Shown here piece by piece: positions 57,604-64,000 of a stretch of 64,000 nucleotides of DNA (position 1 is the stretch's first letter; each line of letters opens with the position of its first letter). Source of the stretch: 2-01-FULL-39-10-A sp964565795 (GTDB lineage: Bacteria; Patescibacteriota; Microgenomatia; Levybacterales; UBA12049); assembly GCA_964565795.1 (NCBI GenBank), contig CAZMGC010000001.1, positions 1 to 64,000 on the forward strand, given 5' to 3'. The position numbers and the translations under genes are program-made. Below the pieces are notes generated by a model. The model ran no database searches, was not told where the DNA came from, and worked only from the letters and a program-made list of their open reading frames with translations.

Positions 57604-59019
57604 ATGACTTTAAAAGATCCAGACAAGATTAACGAAAAGTGTGCACTTTTTGGAATATACGGTAGAAAGGGACTTCAGGCTGCAAGATTAACTTACTTCG
57701 GGCTTTACACACTTCAGCATAGAGGGCAAGAGAGCTCAGGAATTTCCGCATCCAATGGAAAACAACTCAGGACACATAAGGCACAGGGATTAGTCGCTCA
57801 GGTTTATAGTGAAGAAAATTTAAAAGAATTAAAAGGGCATATGGCAATCGGGCATAATCGATATGCTACTTCTGGGGGTGTTCACGATACACATATTCAG
57901 CCAGTTACTTCACGAAGGGGCCCTGATGATGTATTGGTTTTAGCTCATAACGGAAATCTTCCGGTTACGGATAATCTTTCTAAATTTCTTAAAGAGCAGG
58001 GATTTTATACTGATGGATTAAATGATTCGGAATTAATGCACCAAGTAATTAGATATTTTTTAGTAAAAACAGGATCAATTGAAGAAGCAATTAAAAAATC
58101 TTTTCCAATGTTTAAGGGAGCATTTTGTCTTTTAGTTATGACAAAAGATAAGATTGTAGCAGTTAGAGATTCATATGGAATTAGACCACTTTCAATTGGA
58201 AGATTAGGGGGAGGGTATGTATTCTCTTCGGAAACTTGCGCAATAGATACAGTAGATGGAATTTATTTAAGAGATATAAAGCCAGGGGAAATGGTAGTTG
58301 TTGATTCAAAAGGAATGAAGTCGTATCAGCTAGAAAAGCCCAATCCTAAATTAGACATTTTCGAATTTGTTTATTTTGCAAGACCTGATAGTTATTTAAT
58401 GGGAAAAAGTGTATATGAGGTTAGAAAAAATATGGGAATTCAGCTTGCTAAGGAAAATCCTATAAAAGCAGATATGGTAATTCCAGTTCCGGATTCATCA
58501 GTTCCTGCAGCAATCGGTTATGCATCTAAGTTAAAAATTCCCTTAGAGTTTGCGCTAACAAAAAATAGGTATATTGGACGTACTTTTATTATGCCGGATC
58601 AGCATTTGAGAGAAAGAGGAGTTGAGATGAAGCATAATCCAATTGGAGAAACTATAAAGGGAAAAACAGTAGTAGTGATTGATGATTCAATAGTCAGGGG
58701 AACAACATCAAAAAAACTCGTGTCGATGCTAAAAAGAAATGGAGCTAAAAAAGTCCATCTAATTTCTTCATCGCCTCCTGTGAAATATCCAGACTTCTAT
58801 GGAATCGATACGCCAACCCAAAAGCATTTAATTGGAGCAAATATGAGTATTCCAGCGATTAAAAAATTTACCGGTGCAGACTCTTTATATTTTCTGTCAT
58901 ATAAAGGGCTCTTAAAAGCAATCGGCATTCCAGAGGATAATTTATGCACAGCATGTTTTACTGGAGAATACCCGATTGATATAGGTAAAAAAGCTAGACA
59001 AATAAATTTTAATTGTTAA
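57604..59019 (+). CDS. purF: Amidophosphoribosyltransferase
   Basis: 471 residues. It makes phosphoribosylamine from PRPP and glutamine, the first committed purine step. Cys13 (NEKCALFGIYG) would be the N-terminal nucleophile after removal of a 12-residue propeptide. The amidotransferase part has HRGQESSGI and HNRYATSG, and the PRPP loop is VVIDDSIVRGTT. The end carries CTACFTGEYP as in the B. subtilis type, whose cysteines bind an Fe-S cluster. It is the fourth gene, three bases after purC. Confidence 0.95.
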   Translation: MTLKDPDKINEKCALFGIYGRKGLQAARLTYFGLYTLQHRGQESSGISASNGKQLRTHKAQGLVAQVYSEENLKELKGHMAIGHNRYATSGGVHDTHIQPVTSRRGPDDVLVLAHNGNLPVTDNLSKFLKEQGFYTDGLNDSELMHQVIRYFLVKTGSIEEAIKKSFPMFKGAFCLLVMTKDKIVAVRDSYGIRPLSIGRLGGGYVFSSETCAIDTVDGIYLRDIKPGEMVVVDSKGMKSYQLEKPNPKLDIFEFVYFARPDSYLMGKSVYEVRKNMGIQLAKENPIKADMVIPVPDSSVPAAIGYASKLKIPLEFALTKNRYIGRTFIMPDQHLRERGVEMKHNPIGETIKGKTVVVIDDSIVRGTTSKKLVSMLKRNGAKKVHLISSSPPVKYPDFYGIDTPTQKHLIGANMSIPAIKKFTGADSLYFLSYKGLLKAIGIPEDNLCTACFTGEYPIDIGKKARQINFNC

Positions 59020-59615
59020 TGAAGTATCTTGCAGTATTAATCTCCAATGCAGGAACGGGATCAAATCTACAGGCAATAATTGACGCAATAAAAAATAAAA
59101 AACTTAATGCTAAGATAAGCGTTGTCATTAGTAGTGATAAAGATGCGTATGGTCTAGTAAGGGCAAAAGAAAATAATTTAAAAATTGAAATATCAAATCG
59201 AGAAAATTTATTACAAACTTTAAAAAAATACGACATCGATTATATTTGTTTGGCGGGTTGGAAATTGATAATTAATAATGATGTGATAAGCTATTATGAA
59301 AATAAAATTTTAAATCTTCATCCTGGTCTTATTCCTGACAGAATTAATAGTAAGGTAATTAATCCCGATGGGACTTTTGGGTTTTGGAATAGGGGGAAAT
59401 TAACAAATGTTGCAATTAAAAATTTTTTAGACAATAATTCAACCTATGCTGGATCATCAATCCATTTTTTATCTAATGAATTTGATTTTGGAAAAGTAGT
59501 AGGTCGAACATTTGAAAAAATTAAAAAAAATGATGACATTGAAAGTTTATATAGGCGATTGAAAGTTAAGGAGAATAAATTGTATATTTCGGTTTTAAAA
59601 AAACTTTGCAAATGA
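59019..59615 (+). CDS. purN: Phosphoribosylglycinamide formyltransferase
   Basis: 198 residues from ATG 59019, overlapping the purF stop by one base; a TTG two codons upstream is rejected. ISNAGTGSNLQAIIDAI is the nucleotide loop, NLHPGLIPD holds the catalytic Asn and His, and AGSSIHFLSNEFDFGKVV the region of the catalytic Asp. The loop after HPG is longer and differs from the usual LLP-F-G pattern, so it is somewhat divergent. It adds formyl from 10-formyl-THF to GAR. Confidence 0.85.
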   Translation: MKYLAVLISNAGTGSNLQAIIDAIKNKKLNAKISVVISSDKDAYGLVRAKENNLKIEISNRENLLQTLKKYDIDYICLAGWKLIINNDVISYYENKILNLHPGLIPDRINSKVINPDGTFGFWNRGKLTNVAIKNFLDNNSTYAGSSIHFLSNEFDFGKVVGRTFEKIKKNDDIESLYRRLKVKENKLYISVLKKLCK

Positions 59616-60910
59616 ATATTTTAATACTTGGTTCAGGTGGAAGAGAACATGCTATAGCAAATGCTTATGCAAAAAATAAAAAAATAAAAAAGATTTTTGT
59701 GTTACCAGGAAATCCATTTATGGATTTAACAAATAAAAAAGTCACATCAGTTCTGGATGTTTCTTCGACTGATTTTGAAAAAATAAAAGAAATAATTAAT
59801 AAAAATAAAATTGATCTTGTTGATGTAGCGCAGGATGATCCGCTGGCACTTGGATTTGTAGATAAGATTACTGAACTTGGAATTAAAGCCTTTGGTCCCA
59901 CAAAAAAGGCTTCTGAAATTGAATGGAATAAAGAATGGTCAAGAAATTTTATGCTTAAATATCATTTACCTATTCCAAAATTTAAATCTTTCAATTCTTT
60001 GTCTTCAGGTAGGTTTTATGTTAAATCACTTCGCGAACAAGAGTTATTCGTAAAAGCATCAGGACTAGCGTTAGGAAAAGGTGCGATTAAAGCAAAAAAT
60101 AAAAAAGAAGCATTAGTGGCGATTGATCAAATGAGGAATTTCGGAAATGCAGGAAAAACTTATATCGTTGAAGAGGCAATGAATGGTGAAGAATTTTCAC
60201 TTTTTGTAGTATGCGATGGAAATAATTACAAAATGCTTGGTTCTGCTCAAGATCATAAAACTGTTTTTAACGGAGATGAGGGATTGAATACGGGAGGAAT
60301 GGGTTGTGTTTCAAATCCTAAGATTATTTCAGCAAAAGTTCTAAAAGAAGTTGAAAATAAGATTTTAATCCCTTTTATGAAGGGGATGAAAAAAGAAGGC
60401 AGGGAGTATGCAGGAATATTATATGTAGGAGGAATGATTACTGGAAGTGGAATTAAGATTGTAGAATTTAATTCAAGATGGGGGGATCCAGAGGCTGAAG
60501 TTTTGATTCCTGGTCTTAAAACAGATTATTTAGAAATTGTCGAAAGCGTAATAAATAAAAAACTTAATAGATTAAAAATAAAAACTGATAATCTTGTTCG
60601 AGTAAGTATTGCAGGTTGTAGTAAAGGGTATCCAGATAATTATTCAAGCGTAAAAGGAAAGAAGATAAATGGACTTGAAAATATTAATAAGCTGCCAAAC
60701 ATAACATTATTTGGAGCAGGAATTTCTAAATCGGGAAATAATTTTTTAGCAAATGGGGGAAGATTATTTCATGTTATGGCAGAAGGGTTAACAATATTAC
60801 AAGCTAGACTCAGAGCATACGGAGCGATATCGATGATAAATATTTCAGGAAATAATTTACATTACAGAACGGATATAGGTTGGAGGGATTTGGAAAGGGA
60901 AAATTCATGA
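59612..60910 (+). CDS. purD: Phosphoribosylamine--glycine ligase
   Basis: 432 residues from ATG 59612 (ATGA overlap with purN). MNILILGSGGREHAIANAYAKN, KASGLALGKGAIKAKN, QDHKTVFNGDEGLNTGGMGCVS and FNSRWGDPEAEVLIPGL are the GARS ATP-grasp motifs. It joins phosphoribosylamine with glycine, using glycine that glyA can supply. It overlaps purL by four bases. Confidence 0.95.
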   Translation: MNILILGSGGREHAIANAYAKNKKIKKIFVLPGNPFMDLTNKKVTSVLDVSSTDFEKIKEIINKNKIDLVDVAQDDPLALGFVDKITELGIKAFGPTKKASEIEWNKEWSRNFMLKYHLPIPKFKSFNSLSSGRFYVKSLREQELFVKASGLALGKGAIKAKNKKEALVAIDQMRNFGNAGKTYIVEEAMNGEEFSLFVVCDGNNYKMLGSAQDHKTVFNGDEGLNTGGMGCVSNPKIISAKVLKEVENKILIPFMKGMKKEGREYAGILYVGGMITGSGIKIVEFNSRWGDPEAEVLIPGLKTDYLEIVESVINKKLNRLKIKTDNLVRVSIAGCSKGYPDNYSSVKGKKINGLENINKLPNITLFGAGISKSGNNFLANGGRLFHVMAEGLTILQARLRAYGAISMINISGNNLHYRTDIGWRDLERENS

Positions 60911-63753
60911 TCCAGACAGTTAGGGTTTTATCAAAACTAGAAGAAGAGGATTTGAAGGGAAGTTCTCTTTTAAAAAATTTAAAAAATCCTAAAATTACGA
61001 AGGTCCGTTCTGTTAGGGTTTATAGGCTTGAAGGAATAGATAAAAAATCTGCTAAATATTTAGCAGAAAAATTATTATCAGAATCTATTAATCAAAAATA
61101 CACAATTAATGAACCGGTATTTAATGCTCGCTCAAGAATAGAAATCGCTTATAAACCAGGAGTTATGAATCCTGAAGCAGCATCGCTTTTAAAATCTGCA
61201 AAAGATTTAAAAATAAAATTAAAAGCAGCAGATTCTTCATGGGAATATTATTTTTTTGGGCCTTTTAATATTGAAAATATTAATAATCTTGGACTTTTTA
61301 ACCCACTTATAGAATATTTAGTTGATGCTCCACCGAAAACTTTATTGATTGAGGGAAAAACAGGTCCGACAAATATCGTAAAGGTTAGGGAGTCGACAGA
61401 CGAAGAGCTTATGGCGCTCTCTAAAGATAAGTTATTTTTAAATTTATCGGAAATGAAAGTAATTCAAAATTACTTTAATAAAATTAAAAGGGATCCGACA
61501 GATATAGAGCTTGAAACCTTAGCTCAAACTTGGAGTGAGCATTGCGCGCATAAAACATTTAAAGCAAATTTAATTGTTGATGGAAAAAAGAAAGCGCCAT
61601 TAATTCAAAGAATTAAAAATGAAGCATTGCGACATCCAAAAAATATTGTTTCAGCTTTTGGTGATAACTCAGGTGTAATGAAATTTTATGATGGATACTC
61701 GATTTGCGGAAAAGTAGAAACTCACAATTCTCCTTCAGCCATTGAGCCATATGGAGGAGCAATGACAGGTAGCGGTGGGGTTTTTAGAGATGTTTTGGGA
61801 ACTGGTCATGGAGCTAAAGCAATAGCTAGTACTGATATGTTTTGTTTTGCGGATCCAAATTTGCCTAGAAAAGATTTACCGCCAGGTTGTCTCCATCCGG
61901 AATATCTATTTAAAAGGGTGGTCGCCGGAGTTAGAGACTATGGAAATAGAATGGGTATTCCAACAAATAACGGTTCTGTGCATTTTCATAATGATTTCCG
62001 AGCAAAACCTACTATTATAGTTGGAGCTTATGGATTAATTCCGACAAAATTTGCACAGAAAGGAAAACCAAAATCTGGAGATGTGGTAATCGCAGTCGGG
62101 GGTCGTACTGGGAGAGATGGAGTACACGGTGCAACTTTTTCTTCTGGTGAAATGACAGATAAGACAATTTCGGTGAATTCTTCTGCAGTTCAAATAGGCA
62201 ATGCGATAGAAGAAAAAAGAATGTTCGATGCAATTCTTGAGGCGAGAGACCAGGGATTAATTCGTGCAATTACAGATTGTGGTGCTGGTGGATTTTCTTC
62301 AGCTGTCGGAGAAATTGGTTCAAAGACAGGTGTAAAAGTTGATTTATCTCTTGCACCACTTAAATACCATGGGCTTTCTCCATGGGAAATTTGGGTTTCT
62401 GAATCCCAGGAGAGAATGGTATTAGCGGTAAGTAAAAAATATTCAAAAAAAGTTTTGGAAATATGTAAGAAGTTTAATGTAGAAGCAACTATTCTAGGTA
62501 AATTTACTAACACAAAAAAGCTTGAAGTTTATTTTGGTAAAAACAAAATTGCAGATTTGTCTATGGATTTTTTGCATGATGGTCTTCCTCAAAGAACTAT
62601 GATTGCAAGAAAATCTGACATTCAAATTTCTAAAAATAAAAAATTACCAAAGGAGCCAAGAAGTGAAACTGAATGGATTGATATATTTAAAAAAATACTT
62701 TCTCATGGGAATGTAAACTCTAAAGAACCAATCGTTAGGCTTTATGATCATTCTGTTCAGGGTACCAATGATCTCCAGCCATATTCTGGAGAGAAAATGG
62801 ACTCGCCAAATGACAGTGTAGTAATTAGACCAATTTTAAATAAAAAATATGGAATGGTATTGTCACATGGAATGAACCCTATTTTAAATAGAATTGATCC
62901 TTACAATGGGAGTATTTGGGCAGGGATAGAAGCGCTTTCGAATTATGTAGCGGTTGGGGGAAATATCGAAGAAGCATCTTTAATAAATAATTACATTTGG
63001 CCATTCCCCGACGAAGAGTCATTATATCGTCTGGATAAATCGGTTGATGCTGTAGTGGATATTATGAAAGCGCTAAGGATTCCGGTTATTTCTGGAAAAG
63101 ATAGTCTATCTTCAACTTACAGAAAAGGGGATTTGATAATAAAAATTCCTCCAGTTTTATGTATTTCTGTTTTTGGAAGAATTCCAGATACATCAAAAAC
63201 TGTTTCAACAGACTTTAAAAATCCTGGCCGCCATGGAAAGCAAGGCATTGCAGGCGGGGAAAATTCTGTTATTTGTCTTGTCGGAGACTTGGATATTAAT
63301 TCCATGGGAGGATCTACTTATTTTGACGTGAATAATATTTTAGGGGAAAGTGTTCCTAAAATTGATTTAAAGAAATTTGAAAAAATTGCAAAAGCCATTA
63401 ATAAAGGAATTAATTCGGGAGAAATTTTATCTTGTCATGATATCTCAGAGGGAGGTTTGTTCTCAAGCATTTTTGATATGTGTTCTGGAGGAGATATGGG
63501 GGCTAATTTAAAAATTAACAAAAAAGAAAAACTGGACTATTTTCTCTTCAATGAAACTGCAGGAACTTTTGTAGTTGAGTTAGGAAATGAAAAAATTGCA
63601 AAAAAAATATTTAAAGATGTTAAATTTAAAATTTTAGGAAAAACTCAAAAAGAAAAAAAGATAAACATAAATTTTGAAAATAAAAAAATATCAGCTGACC
63701 TTTATGATTTAAAGAAGGCATGGCAAAAACCAATGAAGGAGATGTTTGCATGA
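60907..63753 (+). CDS. purL: FGAM synthase, PurS-PurS-PurL fusion
   Basis: 948 residues from ATG 60907 (overlaps the purD stop); nine upstream codons are rejected. Residues 1-75 resemble PurS (ITKVRSVRVYRLEGIDKKSA, EKLLSESINQKYTIN) and residues 80-150 form a second PurS-like copy (IEIAYKPGVMNPEAASLLKS). The PurL body starts near residue 200 with TWSEHCAHKTF, KVETHNSPSAIEPYGGAMTGSGG and a second AIRS-like half ending near 930. PurQ is a separate gene. The enzyme converts FGAR to FGAM with glutamine-derived ammonia. Confidence 0.92.
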   Translation: MIQTVRVLSKLEEEDLKGSSLLKNLKNPKITKVRSVRVYRLEGIDKKSAKYLAEKLLSESINQKYTINEPVFNARSRIEIAYKPGVMNPEAASLLKSAKDLKIKLKAADSSWEYYFFGPFNIENINNLGLFNPLIEYLVDAPPKTLLIEGKTGPTNIVKVRESTDEELMALSKDKLFLNLSEMKVIQNYFNKIKRDPTDIELETLAQTWSEHCAHKTFKANLIVDGKKKAPLIQRIKNEALRHPKNIVSAFGDNSGVMKFYDGYSICGKVETHNSPSAIEPYGGAMTGSGGVFRDVLGTGHGAKAIASTDMFCFADPNLPRKDLPPGCLHPEYLFKRVVAGVRDYGNRMGIPTNNGSVHFHNDFRAKPTIIVGAYGLIPTKFAQKGKPKSGDVVIAVGGRTGRDGVHGATFSSGEMTDKTISVNSSAVQIGNAIEEKRMFDAILEARDQGLIRAITDCGAGGFSSAVGEIGSKTGVKVDLSLAPLKYHGLSPWEIWVSESQERMVLAVSKKYSKKVLEICKKFNVEATILGKFTNTKKLEVYFGKNKIADLSMDFLHDGLPQRTMIARKSDIQISKNKKLPKEPRSETEWIDIFKKILSHGNVNSKEPIVRLYDHSVQGTNDLQPYSGEKMDSPNDSVVIRPILNKKYGMVLSHGMNPILNRIDPYNGSIWAGIEALSNYVAVGGNIEEASLINNYIWPFPDEESLYRLDKSVDAVVDIMKALRIPVISGKDSLSSTYRKGDLIIKIPPVLCISVFGRIPDTSKTVSTDFKNPGRHGKQGIAGGENSVICLVGDLDINSMGGSTYFDVNNILGESVPKIDLKKFEKIAKAINKGINSGEILSCHDISEGGLFSSIFDMCSGGDMGANLKINKKEKLDYFLFNETAGTFVVELGNEKIAKKIFKDVKFKILGKTQKEKKININFENKKISADLYDLKKAWQKPMKEMFA

Positions 63754-64000
63754 AGCCTAGAGCAATAATAATAAAAGCTGATGGAATAAATCGTGATGAA
63801 GATATGGTTTTCGCATTTAATCTGGCTGGAGCGGATGCAAAACTAGTACACATAAATGATTTAAAAACAAAAAAGGAAAAATTATCTGATTATCAAATTC
63901 TAGGAATACCGGGAGGATTTGCTTATGGAGATGACATAGTTTCTGGGAAAGTTTTAGCAACTGAAATTGTGGCTTTTCTTGGGGAAGAAATCCGGAGGTT
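63750..64000 (+). CDS. purQ: FGAM synthase glutaminase subunit (partial, cut by window end)
   Basis: The first 83 residues are visible. RAIIIKADGINRDEDMVFAFNLAGADAKLVHIND and LGIPGGFAYGDDIVSGKVLA are the PurQ start motifs. The Cys nucleophile lies beyond the window edge. The ATG overlaps the purL stop by four bases. It supplies ammonia to the PurSL fusion. Confidence 0.92.
   Translation, partial: MKPRAIIIKADGINRDEDMVFAFNLAGADAKLVHINDLKTKKEKLSDYQILGIPGGFAYGDDIVSGKVLATEIVAFLGEEIRR

Noticed and set aside
1..64000. TGA recoded as glycine (Gracilibacteria-type code)
   Set aside because: TGA ends many clear genes at the expected family length (for example tmk, purK, purD, guaA), and no in-frame TGA is needed inside any gene.

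Overview
The window looks like a gene-dense, AT-rich chromosome segment from a Candidate Phyla Radiation bacterium, most likely the Microgenomates (OP11) side. This is an inference from protein style: reduced versions of core enzymes (CBS-less IMP dehydrogenase, short EF-Ts, ProRS without the editing insertion), large Thr/Pro-linker surface proteins with dockerins, a free-standing four-helix-bundle (S23) gene and a CofE-like protein. TGA is used as a stop and TGG as Trp, so the TGA-to-Gly recoding of Gracilibacteria and Absconditabacteria does not apply. No gene-free stretch exceeds 300 bases, and I found no rRNA, tRNA or CRISPR array. One short run of N lies at 8844-8854.

Region 1 (1-15.7 kb) is a cell-surface block. 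Three + strand genes encode a SurA-N-like exported protein, a secreted Cys-rich protein and an LPxTG-anchored protein with a cohesin-like domain. An Arg-rich small protein and a beta-carbonic-anhydrase-like protein follow. Then come five minus-strand genes in three transcription units: two membrane-anchored cohesin-like proteins and three very large secreted proteins (an M11-like metalloprotease, a von Willebrand A protein and a Cys-rich multi-Ig protein). Each large protein ends in the same module-plus-dockerin tail. Together they suggest a small cellulosome-like assembly on the envelope.

Region 2 (15.7-26 kb) is nucleotide and folate metabolism: dcd, tmk, a second Dcd/Dut-family gene, thyA, folA, guaB, guaA and glyA. 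A 434-bp inverted-repeat element carrying an S23-like gene sits between the dut-like gene and thyA, and a 75-bp ORF-less relative follows frr. folA carries an in-frame near-perfect 29-bp palindrome. Region 3 (26-31 kb) is rpsB-tsf-frr, rseP and msrB, with a potential pseudoknot in the rpsB leader, followed by a Tat-signal polysaccharide deacetylase. Region 4 (31-41 kb) holds the oxidative pentose phosphate genes (pgl, zwf, gnd), proS, ddl, DHH and HIT proteins, and three tandem unknown genes with near-identical promoters. Region 5 (41-54 kb) is rpsU-ybeY-dnaX-ybaB-prs-recR, cysS, a CaCA exchanger, small envelope proteins, a PQQ-type sugar dehydrogenase, an AlkD-like protein and a DUF2207 protein. 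Region 6 (54.5 kb to the end) is a tightly overlapping purine operon: purK, purE, a Nudix-PurC fusion, purF, purN, purD, a PurS-PurS-PurL fusion and the start of purQ. prs, purines, guaBA, dTMP synthesis and glyA together imply substantial nucleotide self-sufficiency for a CPR-type genome.

A recurring regulatory theme is a sigma70-type promoter (TTGACA-like, 16-17 bp, TAnnnT) whose -10 box lies only 5-13 bases before the start codon. Many mRNAs here are therefore probably leaderless. Only a few genes (rpsU, ybaB, the DUF1761 gene, the AlkD-like gene) show a clear Shine-Dalgarno sequence. All functions are assigned from visible motifs and remembered family features; no database search was possible.
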